A DNA stretch of 64,000 nucleotides from positions 186,001 through 250,000 of the forward strand of contig NZ_RJZE01000003.1 in assembly GCF_003986935.1 (NCBI RefSeq). Reading direction: 5' to 3'. The translations under genes were made by a program, and so were the position numbers. This document shows, in pieces, positions 33,870 through 42,278 of the stretch. The DNA comes from Paraburkholderia kururiensis JCM 10599 = LMG 19447 (GTDB lineage: Bacteria; Pseudomonadota; Gammaproteobacteria; Burkholderiales; Burkholderiaceae). How positions within the stretch are numbered: the stretch's first letter is position 1; each line of letters starts with the position of its first letter. Below the pieces are notes generated by a model. The model did not search any database. It had not been told where the DNA came from and saw nothing but the letters and a program-made list of their open reading frames with translations.

Positions 33870-35110
33870 GCCAACACGATCACGATCCCTTCTCGCTGCA
33901 CCGGCGCCGACTGCTGAGCGGCCTTGGCGCGCTCGGTGCCGCGGCGTTCATGACGCCCATGCTCGCGCGCGGCGCGCAGAGCGGCGCCATCGAGTTGCCG
34001 TTCGAAAACGGCAACCGTCCGCTCACCTCGGACCTGCCGCAGAAATCCGGCGTGATCCTGCAGCGCACGCGCCCGCCGCTGCTCGAAACACCGTTCGACG
34101 TTTTCGATCAGGGCGTCTTCACGCCGAACGACCGCTTCTACGTGCGCTGGCACCTCGCCAGCATTCCCACTTCCATCGATCCGGCCACCTACCGCGTCGC
34201 CGTTCATGGCGCGGTCAAGCGAACCTTGAATCTTTCACTCGACGACCTGATGCGCAGGTTCCCGCGCTACGAGATCGCCGCGGTCAATCAATGCTCGGGC
34301 AATTCGCGCGGCTTCTTCAGCCCGCGCGTGCCGGGCGGCCAGTGGGCCAACGGCGCGATGGGCAATGCGCTATGGAAAGGCGTTCGCCTGAAGGACGTGC
34401 TGGACCATGCGGGCGTGCGCGGCAGTGCGGTCTGCGTGCGCTTCAACGGCCTCGATTCGGGCGTGATTCCGCAAACGCCGAAGTTCCTCAAGTCCCTCGA
34501 CATCGACCACGCGCGGGACGGCGAAGTCATGCTCGCCTATGCGATGAACGGCGAGCCGTTGCCGCTGCTCAACGGCTATCCACTGCGGCTCGTCGTGCCC
34601 GGCTGGTACGCCACGTACTGGGTGAAGATGGTGACCGACATCGACGTGCTCGACACGCCCGACGACAACTTCTGGACGGCCAAGGCGTACAAGGTTCCGG
34701 CCAATCACTTCGCCAATGTGCGGCCCGGCGAGACCGACGTGCCGCAGATTCCCATCAACCGCATGCTGCCGCGCTCGTTCTTCACCAACCTCAAGACGGG
34801 CGACAAGGTGGGCACAGGGCAATCGGCGCTCGTGCGCGGCATTGCGTTCGGCGGCATCAATGCGCTGGCGCGCGTGCAGTTGTCCGTGGATGGCGGGCAC
34901 AGCTGGGCCGATACGCAGCTGGGACACGACTACGGCAAGTACAGCTTCCGCCAGTGGCAGACCAACGTACGCTTCACGCAGCGCGGCCCGCAGACGCTGA
35001 TGGTGCGCGCCATCGACTCGACGGGGCAGGCTCAGCCCGCCACCCCGAACTGGAACGGCGGCGGCTTCATGCGCAACGTGATCGAATCGATTCAGCTCGA
35101 CGTGGCCTGA
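33866..35110 (+). CDS. sorA: Sulfite dehydrogenase molybdenum subunit (SorA-like sulfite oxidase family)
   Basis: 414 residues with a twin-arginine signal (RRRLLSGLGALGAAAF, residues 13-28), so it is folded with its cofactor and exported. The sulfite oxidase domain shows the Mo-binding Cys143 in NQCSGNSRGFF, followed by KDVLDHAGV and the C-terminal dimerisation domain (GINALARVQLSVDGGHSW). It would oxidise sulfite to sulfate in the periplasm and pass electrons to the cytochrome encoded next. The ATG overlaps the P-ATPase stop codon. Other members of the family act on other substrates, so sulfite is the best guess from family plus the adjacent cytochrome. Confidence 0.85.
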   Translation: MSQHDHDPFSLHRRRLLSGLGALGAAAFMTPMLARGAQSGAIELPFENGNRPLTSDLPQKSGVILQRTRPPLLETPFDVFDQGVFTPNDRFYVRWHLASIPTSIDPATYRVAVHGAVKRTLNLSLDDLMRRFPRYEIAAVNQCSGNSRGFFSPRVPGGQWANGAMGNALWKGVRLKDVLDHAGVRGSAVCVRFNGLDSGVIPQTPKFLKSLDIDHARDGEVMLAYAMNGEPLPLLNGYPLRLVVPGWYATYWVKMVTDIDVLDTPDDNFWTAKAYKVPANHFANVRPGETDVPQIPINRMLPRSFFTNLKTGDKVGTGQSALVRGIAFGGINALARVQLSVDGGHSWADTQLGHDYGKYSFRQWQTNVRFTQRGPQTLMVRAIDSTGQAQPATPNWNGGGFMRNVIESIQLDVA

Positions 35111-35124
35111 CAAGGAGCAAGAAC

Positions 35125-35559
35125 ATGAACGCAAGACTGAAGCGTATGGCGGTGACGCTCGCGGTGCCCGTTGCTCTGGGGGCGCTGCTCGGCGTGGCGG
35201 GCCGGCACTACCTTCCTGAATCCATCGCAGCGCAGGCTGCGCGCCAGGACGCTATCGCACCGCCGGTGCACCTGAGCGCCCTCAACGTGACGTTGCCGCC
35301 CGGACAATCGACGTTTCCGCCGGGCCCTGGAGTGGACATCGCAAACTCGAACTGCGTGATGTGCCATTCCACGGGCATGGTGCTGCGGCAACCGCCGCTC
35401 ACCACCGGCGAATGGAAGGTGGAAATCAACAAGATGCGCAGTGCCTTCGGCGCGCCCATTACGCCGGACCAGATCGACGCGCTGGCGCATTACCTCAACA
35501 CCGTCAATGGCCGCAAGCCGCAGGCGGGGCCTTCGGGCGTCGACAATCAGGCGAGCTGA
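35125..35559 (+). CDS. sorB: SorB-like monoheme cytochrome c
   Basis: 144 residues with a good ribosome site (AGGAG, seven bases before ATG) 14 bases after sorA. N-terminal signal or anchor (about 7-25), heme site CVMCH (77-81), and a probable axial Met in INKMRSAFGAPI (Met104). Size and layout match the cytochrome subunit of the SorAB heterodimer, and MVLRQPPLTTGEWKVEINKM is typical of that family. It would receive electrons from the molybdenum centre and hand them to the oxidase encoded upstream. Confidence 0.87.
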   Translation: MNARLKRMAVTLAVPVALGALLGVAGRHYLPESIAAQAARQDAIAPPVHLSALNVTLPPGQSTFPPGPGVDIANSNCVMCHSTGMVLRQPPLTTGEWKVEINKMRSAFGAPITPDQIDALAHYLNTVNGRKPQAGPSGVDNQAS

Positions 35560-35882
35560 GCGCCATAACGGCGTGTCATGGCGAGCATCGAAACAATGCA
35601 TTTTTCGCAGGCGCGTTGCTCCACTAACCTTCATTCATCGACTCGCAACCCATAGCCGCACCGGCGAAAACCGGCTCAGTCGAACGGCGCAACGTCTGCC
35701 GCACCACGCAGGGAATAAGTTGGACCCGCAGGTGTAAACAGAAGTGACACGAGCAGTGATACGCCGCAAACGTGGGCATGAAAGCGCCGCCCACACTTCG
35801 GCGAGCCGTGCGGTACTGGTCACCAGCGATCGGTCAATAGCGAAACGTGTTTCGCGCTCAACCCAACTGAAGGAGTCTCATC
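35560..35882. other. Intergenic region between sorB and the DUF4148 gene
   Basis: About 320 bases, no gene. It contains a 16-bp palindrome at 35840-35855; I see no clear terminator after sorB. Confidence 0.6.
35840..35855. promoter_or_regulatory. 16-bp palindrome GCGAAAC-GT-GTTTCGC
   Basis: Two perfect 7-base arms, 27 bases before the DUF4148 start codon and just upstream of its ribosome site. Could be an operator or a leader hairpin. Confidence 0.45.
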
Positions 35883-36230
35883 ATGAAAACGCTTGCCTGC
35901 CTCGCCCTCGTTATCGGCACCCTTGCCACGCCCGCGCTGAGCTTCGCTCAAAGCACGACGCCCATCACGCGTGCGCAAGTGCGCGCCGACCTGATCCGCG
36001 TCGAGCAAGCGGGCTATAACCCGGCGACCGCGAACGACCCGCAGTACCCCGCAGACATTCAGGCTGCCGAAGCAAAGGTCGCCGCCGAGCAGCAACAGGC
36101 GGCCGGCGATGTGGGCGGCACTCCGATGAACGGCACCGCCGCAAGCGGCATGCACCCTCACGCGGCCACGCGCGCATCCGCCTCCTGCGTCGGCCCCGTA
36201 AGCTTCTGCAATCTCTACTTCGGTAGCTGA
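35883..36230 (+). CDS. DUF4148 secreted protein
   Basis: 115 residues with signal peptide (cleavage after LSFAQ region, about 22) followed by the family pattern ITRAQVRADLIRVEQAGYNPA and QYPADIQAAEAKVAA. DUF4148 proteins are small periplasmic proteins very common in Burkholderiaceae; function unknown. GGAGT lies six bases before the ATG. Confidence 0.92.
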   Translation: MKTLACLALVIGTLATPALSFAQSTTPITRAQVRADLIRVEQAGYNPATANDPQYPADIQAAEAKVAAEQQQAAGDVGGTPMNGTAASGMHPHAATRASASCVGPVSFCNLYFGS

Positions 36231-36322
36231 GCGCTTATGCTGCACACTGTTTGCATTGTCCAGCCAACCCGTCCAATGGCCGGCCGCGCTGGGCAAGCAC
36301 AGTCCCTTGTCTTTGAGCCCCT

Positions 36323-37291
36323 ATGAACTTCACTCATCTGCTCGCCTTTTACGAAGTGGCTCGTGCGGGCAGCATCAGCGCCGGTGCGGAGCGACTGCAT
36401 GTGAGCCAGCCGGCCGTGACGCGCGAGATTCGGGAGCTGGAAGATCGACTCGGCATGATGCTCTTCGATCGCCTGCCGCGCGGTGTCGCCCTGACCGAAG
36501 GCGGCAAGCTGCTCTACGAGTACGCGAGCCGCATCTTCACGCTGGCGGACGCCGCTGAAAAGGAACTGGCCGAACTCGCCGGCCTCGGGTCGGGGCACAT
36601 GAAGATCGGCGCAAGCGGCACGCTTGGCGTGTACTTCGTTCCCGACGCGATCGCACAGTTCAACGCGCGCCATCCTCAGGTTGCCATCGACCTGACGGTC
36701 ACGAACACCGAACGCGTGGAAGCCGGGCTGCGGGATCTGACGTTCACGATCGGCTTCATCGAGGGGCCTTTCGACAACTCCATTCTTCACGCGCGGCGCA
36801 TCGGCTCCGACGAGATCGCCGTAATCGCGGCGCCGGGGCATCCATGCGCGGGCACGAAGCTGCGCGCGCGGGAACTCGTGGATCAGGCCGTCATCATGCG
36901 CGAGCCCGGCTCGGGCACACGCGCCATCATCGAAGAAGCGTATCGCCGCGCGGGGCTCGACATCGAGCCGCTGATGTCCGTGAGCGACACGGAAGCAATC
37001 AAGCGGATGCTGCTTTCCCAGCACGCGCTCGCCTATATCTCGACGCTCAGCGTGACGGAGGAATTGCGGCGCGGCGAGCTGACCATCATCGAAGTGGAAG
37101 ACCTGCACATCGTGCGGCCGCTGCACATGGTATGGGCGAAGGGACGGTCGCTGTCGCCCAGCAGCCAGGCGCTGTTCGATCTCGTGGCAAGCGGCACGCT
37201 CAATGCAACGGCTGCGGAAGCAGACGCAGCCGGCGCTTCCGAAGCCGTTGGCTCCGAAAGCGCCCGTAGTGTCAGGCAAAACCGCCGTTGA
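36323..37291 (+). CDS. LysR-family transcriptional regulator
   Basis: 322 residues: winged helix-turn-helix at 1-60 (FYEVARAGSISAGAERLHVSQPAVTREIRELE) and a periplasmic-binding-like effector domain (about 90-295). Its 3' end overlaps the convergent SDR gene by 20 bases. Target unknown; the divergent neighbour would be DUF4148 on the same strand, so autoregulation alone is not informative. Confidence 0.93.
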   Translation: MNFTHLLAFYEVARAGSISAGAERLHVSQPAVTREIRELEDRLGMMLFDRLPRGVALTEGGKLLYEYASRIFTLADAAEKELAELAGLGSGHMKIGASGTLGVYFVPDAIAQFNARHPQVAIDLTVTNTERVEAGLRDLTFTIGFIEGPFDNSILHARRIGSDEIAVIAAPGHPCAGTKLRARELVDQAVIMREPGSGTRAIIEEAYRRAGLDIEPLMSVSDTEAIKRMLLSQHALAYISTLSVTEELRRGELTIIEVEDLHIVRPLHMVWAKGRSLSPSSQALFDLVASGTLNATAAEADAAGASEAVGSESARSVRQNRR

Positions 37292-38009
37292 CGTACACGA
37301 TCTGGCCGTTCACCCATTCGCCGTCGTCGCCCACCAGAAATGCCACGGTTCCCGCAATGTCGTTCGGCTCGCCAAGCCGCTCGAGCGGCGCGAGATGCGC
37401 GAGGTGCTCGATCTGTTCCTCGGTCTTGCCCTTCAGGAAGAGTTCGGTCGCCACGGGGCCGGGCGCGATGGCGTTCACGGTAATGTGCCTGCCGCGCAGT
37501 TCGTTGGCGAGCACACGCACCATTCCGTCGACGCCCGCCTTCGAGGCGATATAGGCGCCATAGCCCGGAAACGACTTGGCGATGACACTGCTGGAAAACG
37601 CGACGATGCGCCCGCCTTCGCCCAGATGCGAGAGTGCATGAGCCATGATCAGATAGCTGCCTCTCAGGTTCACGCGAATGGTGCGGTCGAACACGTCGAG
37701 TCCTTCCGGCACGATCGGCGAGAGCGGCATGATGCCGGCGCAATGGACGACGGCATCGAGGCGGCCGAACGTGTCCATCGTGCGGCGGTAGAGGGCATCG
37801 ACGTCCGCGGCTTCGCTCACGTCGCCTTTGACGGCGACGGCCTCGCCGCCGCGCCCGACGATTTCCGTGACGAGCGCATCGGCTCCGGCGGGATTGCCCG
37901 CATAGTGGCCGACCACAGCGAATCCGTCCGCTGCCAGACGCAAAGCCACGGCCTTGCCAATGCCGCCCGAGGCGCCCGTGACGAGGGCGACTTTCGACGC
38001 TTTCGACAT
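37272..38009 (-). CDS. Short-chain dehydrogenase/reductase
   Basis: 245 residues. The start at 38009 has GGAG five bases upstream. NAD(P)-binding TGASGGIG (11-18), catalytic YxxxK in YGAYIASK (about 152-156) and the PG motif after it. The C-terminus GGFA is typical of classical SDRs. It resembles the SDR at 44478-45218 over its length (PLERLGxxxDIAxxVAFLVG), so the two are probably paralogues. Substrate unknown. Confidence 0.92.
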   Translation of the reverse strand: MSKASKVALVTGASGGIGKAVALRLAADGFAVVGHYAGNPAGADALVTEIVGRGGEAVAVKGDVSEAADVDALYRRTMDTFGRLDAVVHCAGIMPLSPIVPEGLDVFDRTIRVNLRGSYLIMAHALSHLGEGGRIVAFSSSVIAKSFPGYGAYIASKAGVDGMVRVLANELRGRHITVNAIAPGPVATELFLKGKTEEQIEHLAHLAPLERLGEPNDIAGTVAFLVGDDGEWVNGQIVYVNGGFA

Positions 38010-38218
38010 TTCTGCTCCTTTCAGTGTGGTGAGGCACCGGCCTGCCCGGTGCGTGTCCCAATATGCGCGCCGCACCGACACGATGTTTTTCGATTTGCAC
38101 GCTCTGCAAGCAGACAAACGCAGACACTGCGAAAATCCGCGTCACGAACGAATGCGATGTGCCCGCAAAGGCGCTGCAAAAAGCATTTCAAGACTGTTTT
38201 CGCAGCATTTTGGTTTTG

Positions 38219-38224
38219 TATAAT
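38219..38224 (+). promoter_or_regulatory. Consensus -10 box upstream of the orphan kinase
   Basis: A perfect TATAAT about 80 bases before the kinase start in a T-rich stretch; no good -35 box lies 16-18 bases upstream, so it may need an activator. A GCTGCAAAA/TTTTCGCAGC imperfect repeat lies just upstream. Confidence 0.45.
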
Positions 38225-38304
38225 CGCCGCAACTTTCTTGTCGCGACTTCCCGCCGCCGCAGTTCAGGGAAAGTTGTCCACACGCCCGTATCGGGACCTG
38301 CCGC

Positions 38305-39642
38305 ATGAATCAGCCAAATGCCGAGGCGATAGCCGCGCCGACACAGAAACCGTTGAATGCGTCCGCGCACGTTGCGAACGAGGCGCTTGTCGAAACAGAC
38401 GGGCTGTTCCGCGATGCGCCCATTCCGATTCTGATCGAGGACTGGTCAGGTATCAAAGCGTGGGTCGACTCGCTCAGAACGAGTGGCGTAGACGATCTCG
38501 AGTCCTACATCGATCGGCACCCCGAGGTGATCGACAAGCTGCGTGAACTGCACACGTTCGTCGATGCCAACGACGCGACGCTCGCGCTCTTCGATGCGGC
38601 GTCGAAGGAAGTTTTTTTCGAATGGTCGCGCGAGTTGCTGCCGGCGAACCGGTTCAGCAACTCGCAGGTGCTGCGCGCGATGTTCGAAGGCGACGCATCG
38701 TGCCAGGGTGAGCGTGTTCTCACCACGCTCACCGGCCGAAGAGTGCCTATCGTCTGGCGCTGTTCGCTGCCGAAGGACATCGCTCAATATACGCACCTGC
38801 ATTTCTACGCGTTCGACGTCACCGAGCACAAGGAAAACGCCGACCGGCTGCAGACGCTGCGCGCGCAGATGGCGCGCAACGCGCGCGTCTCGATGGTCGG
38901 GCAGCTCGTGGCATCCATCACGCACGAGATCGGCCAGCCGCTCGGCGCGGTCCGCACGGGGCTCGACGCCGCGGTGCGCTGGCTGGATCGGCCCGAACCC
39001 AACGTGGCCGAAGCACTCGCCGCGTTCCGCCATGCGTCGCAGTGGACCGACGACATCGCGGGCATTTGCCGGCGTTTGCGCGGCTTTCTTGCGGGCGCGC
39101 CAGTGGAGGCGGTCGAACTCGACTGCGCCGAGATCGTGGATTCCGCGATGCTGCTGATCGCATCGGAAGCGAACGCAAACGCGATCACGCTGGCAAAGGA
39201 GATCGAGCCCGCAGTAACCGCCTACGCGGACCGCATCCAGCTGCAGCAGGTGCTGACCAATCTCCTGATCAACGGCATCCACGCGATTGCCGCCGCGAGC
39301 GCCGCCGGCCGCGAGCCGCTGCTGACCGTGCGGGCACGCCGCTATAACGACTCGCAGACGCTTTTCGAAGTGGTGGATACGGGTAACGGCATCCAGGCCT
39401 TGCAGCCCGACGCGATCTTTCAACCGCTTTCCAGCACCAAGAGCGACGGCATGGGCATGGGCCTGCCCATCTCGAAGTCGATTGTCGAAGCGCATGGCGG
39501 CGCAATATGGGTGGCGGACACGGGCGACGCCGGCACGCGGTTCTGCTTCACGCTGCCCCGTTCGGCTCGCGCGCACGGCACCGGCAGACCCGTCGCGCAC
39601 GCCACGCGTGCGGCCGTGCCCGGCAACGACGGTTCGCGCTGA
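38305..39642 (+). CDS. Soluble PAS histidine kinase, orphan
   Basis: 445 residues without membrane segments. N-terminal PAS-like domain (about 35-175; GLFRDAPIPILIEDWSGIKAW), HisKA with His207 in ITHEIGQPLGAV, N-box NLLINGIHAI, VDTGNGI, and GMGMGLPISKS. The F-box reads FQPLSSTK instead of the usual FEPFFTTK. The kinase core belongs to the same subfamily as the two kinases at 13627-14430 and 15829-17658. No response regulator gene is adjacent; the MFS gene follows within 10 bases. Confidence 0.9.
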   Translation: MNQPNAEAIAAPTQKPLNASAHVANEALVETDGLFRDAPIPILIEDWSGIKAWVDSLRTSGVDDLESYIDRHPEVIDKLRELHTFVDANDATLALFDAASKEVFFEWSRELLPANRFSNSQVLRAMFEGDASCQGERVLTTLTGRRVPIVWRCSLPKDIAQYTHLHFYAFDVTEHKENADRLQTLRAQMARNARVSMVGQLVASITHEIGQPLGAVRTGLDAAVRWLDRPEPNVAEALAAFRHASQWTDDIAGICRRLRGFLAGAPVEAVELDCAEIVDSAMLLIASEANANAITLAKEIEPAVTAYADRIQLQQVLTNLLINGIHAIAAASAAGREPLLTVRARRYNDSQTLFEVVDTGNGIQALQPDAIFQPLSSTKSDGMGMGLPISKSIVEAHGGAIWVADTGDAGTRFCFTLPRSARAHGTGRPVAHATRAAVPGNDGSR

Positions 39643-39651
39643 AGCAGCGCA

Positions 39652-40962
39652 ATGCGCATGCACAATTCCCCGGGCTACAGCCACGCCGACGCAACGGCTT
39701 CGCACCGTCTAGCGCCGGCAACGTTGGCCACCATCGTGCTCGCGAATGCGATCGAGTTCTTCGACTACTTCTGCTACACGGTCTTCGCCGCCTTCATTGC
39801 GCGCACGTTCTTTCCGCATGCCGTAGGCGCATACGGACCGCTGCTCTCGCTCGGCACGTTCGCGGCGGGATTCCTGTCGCGGCCTGTCGGTGCACTCGTC
39901 ATCGGTACGCAGGCGGACACGGCTGGGCGCAAGCCGGCGCTGTTGCTGACGGCGGCACTCGTCACCGCGGGCTCGCTCGGCGTGGCGCTCACGCCTGGCT
40001 ATACGACGCTCGGCGTATTCGCACCGATAGCGGTATTGCTCTGCCGGATCCTGCAAGGCGTGGCGGTGGGCGGGGAAATGGGCTCGTCGGGGGCCCTGCT
40101 GATCGAGCATTGCCCGACCGGAGGAAAGAGTCTGTACGCCGGCTGGCTGATGGCGGGGCAAGGGCTCGCGCTCGTCGCGGCAGGCGTTTGCGGCATCGCG
40201 CTGCACGATCTCCTCACCGCGGAGCAGATCTGGCGATGGGGTTGGCGCGTGCCGTTCGCGCTCGCCGCCGCGCTCATTCCCGTGCAGATCTACCTGCGCC
40301 GTCATATTGCCGAGACGTGGCAGCCGCCGCACGAGGCGCAGCCGTTTCGCGGCATGCTGGCCCGCTTGCGCGGGCAATGGCTGCTCGCCATCGTGCTGAT
40401 CTTCGGCGGCACCGTGCCCACCTATGTAGCCACTTACGCGACCACGTTCGGCGTGGCGGGCGCGTCGCCGTCCGCCTACGCCTCGTTCATGACGACGGCG
40501 GCAGTGGGCATGGTCACGCTGGCGCTCTCGGTAGCAGGGGGTCGGCTCGCGGACCGCATCGGCCGCGTGCGAACCATCGCAGTCGCCCGCGCGCTGACGA
40601 TGTTCGCCGTAGTGCCCGCGTTCCACTACGCGGCTAGGCATCCGCAACCCATCGCGCTCTTTTGCGTCGTCGCGCTGTTTGCGGGGCTGTCCGCACTCGC
40701 GGGCGGACCGACCATCGTCGTGATCCTCGAAATGTTTCCGGTACGCGGGCGTGCCCTCGCCATGTCCTTCGTCTATGCCACGGGCGTCGCGCTGTTCGGG
40801 GGCACGACGCCGTTCGTCGTTGCCTCCGTCGCCGCATGGAGCGGCTCGCACGCGGCCGCCGGGTGGTACGTGTTCGTGTCCGCCGCCGTCACGTTGATCG
40901 CCCTTCTCCTGTTGCGCGCCTCGAACGCCGCGGGCGCGCAAGGCCCCGCCGCCAACGCGTAG
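39652..40962 (+). CDS. MFS transporter, metabolite:H+ symporter family
   Basis: 436 residues, about 12 membrane helices. The segments NAIEFFDYFCYTVFAAFIA, RPVGALVIG and GRKPALLLTAAL, and ILQGVAVGGEMGSSGALLIEH are hallmarks of the citrate/alpha-ketoglutarate/proline-betaine (MHS) branch. Substrate likely an organic acid. It begins 9 bases after the kinase gene, so the two may be co-transcribed. Confidence 0.9.
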   Translation: MRMHNSPGYSHADATASHRLAPATLATIVLANAIEFFDYFCYTVFAAFIARTFFPHAVGAYGPLLSLGTFAAGFLSRPVGALVIGTQADTAGRKPALLLTAALVTAGSLGVALTPGYTTLGVFAPIAVLLCRILQGVAVGGEMGSSGALLIEHCPTGGKSLYAGWLMAGQGLALVAAGVCGIALHDLLTAEQIWRWGWRVPFALAAALIPVQIYLRRHIAETWQPPHEAQPFRGMLARLRGQWLLAIVLIFGGTVPTYVATYATTFGVAGASPSAYASFMTTAAVGMVTLALSVAGGRLADRIGRVRTIAVARALTMFAVVPAFHYAARHPQPIALFCVVALFAGLSALAGGPTIVVILEMFPVRGRALAMSFVYATGVALFGGTTPFVVASVAAWSGSHAAAGWYVFVSAAVTLIALLLLRASNAAGAQGPAANA

Positions 40963-41163
40963 CGAGGCGCGTTAGTCGCACGTTAGTCGCCTGCAAGCAT
41001 GGCATCGTCGCCGTGCGAATCGGCAACGCCCTCACGTTTGCCGACAGCGCGTGCCCCGCTCGCCCGCCACACTCCTTTCCGTCGTCCAGCGCAATGCGCG
41101 GCAACCGGCGCGCGCGATGCGGCGCCGCCCCATCGTCGTTGACCCTACGGAAAGGATCGAACC

Positions 41164-42201
41164 ATGTCTCACCATCTCGACTCCCCGCTCGCCCGTCAGG
41201 ACGTGCGCCTCGATATCACGGATCTGTACTGCTTTCGCGGCGAAACGGGCACTGCGTTCGTGATCAACGTCTGCCACTCGATAGCGGGGGAAGGACGCAC
41301 GCCCGGCTACCATCCCGAAGGCTTCTATGAATTCAAGATCGATCTGGATCACGACGCCGTCGAGGACCTGACTTATCGCATCACGTTCGACGAACGCGAC
41401 GCACAAGGCAAACAGCGCTTCGTCGTGCGCCGCATTGCCGGCGCCGACGCAACGGACCCGCACGCGCAGGGCGAAGTGGTGGCGCGCGGCGGCACGGACG
41501 AAACGGTGACGGCGCCTTCCGGCCTGCGCGTGTGGGCGGGCCGCGCGGGAGACCCGTTCTGGATCGAACCCGACGTTCTGCATGCGGTGGGCCACGCATT
41601 CCAGGACGGCACGCCGCTCGACCTCGGCAACTGGCAACCCGCCGACGCACGCAACCTCTTCGCGGGCCACACGGTGTACTCGATCGTACTGGAGGTGCCC
41701 GACGCCGACCTGCTCGCCACAGCCGGCGCCAACCGCAACATCGGCGTATGGGCGGTCGCGACACTCGCCACGGACGCAGGCGGCTGGCGCTCCATCAACC
41801 GCGTGGGCCTGCCCATGATTCACCCGCTCTTCACACAGTACAACGAAGTCCTCGGCGACCGCCTGAATGCAGGCCGTCCCGCCGACGACTTCGAGACGTA
41901 CGGCGCGCAGCTCATCCGCTCCATTGCCGGCGCCGTGCGGGCCAACGGCACGACCGAAGACCCCGAGGGCTATGCCACAGCCGTCGCACATCGCTTTCTG
42001 CCCAACATGCTGCCGTACAAGGTGGGCACGCCGGCCGTGTTCGGCGTCGCGCTCTGGAACGGCCGGACCATGACGGACAACGCGCCCGACCTGATGTTCA
42101 CGATGGCCGCGAACACGCCGATCAGCCTCGGCATCGGCAAGGAGTCGGTCACGTCGAAGCCTTCTTCCACGTTTCCGTACGTGCCCAAAGCCGCCGCATA
42201 A
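41164..42201 (+). CDS. DUF4331 family protein
   Basis: 345 residues beginning MSHHLDSP with the DITDLYCF motif that defines the DUF4331 N-terminus. Middle and C-terminal conserved motifs include WAGRAGDPFW, HTVYSIVLEVP and RVGLPMIHPLF. No signal peptide. Members are thought to be extracellular or surface proteins but the biochemical role is unknown. The Ni/Co transporter gene follows 77 bases downstream in the same direction. Confidence 0.87.
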   Translation: MSHHLDSPLARQDVRLDITDLYCFRGETGTAFVINVCHSIAGEGRTPGYHPEGFYEFKIDLDHDAVEDLTYRITFDERDAQGKQRFVVRRIAGADATDPHAQGEVVARGGTDETVTAPSGLRVWAGRAGDPFWIEPDVLHAVGHAFQDGTPLDLGNWQPADARNLFAGHTVYSIVLEVPDADLLATAGANRNIGVWAVATLATDAGGWRSINRVGLPMIHPLFTQYNEVLGDRLNAGRPADDFETYGAQLIRSIAGAVRANGTTEDPEGYATAVAHRFLPNMLPYKVGTPAVFGVALWNGRTMTDNAPDLMFTMAANTPISLGIGKESVTSKPSSTFPYVPKAAA

Positions 42202-42278
42202 CGCGGGTGCGCTCCGCCGCGCGAGCCGTGCGCGGCGAGGCGTGCCGCCCTCGCCTTCTCTCTATTGACCGGGTCGCC

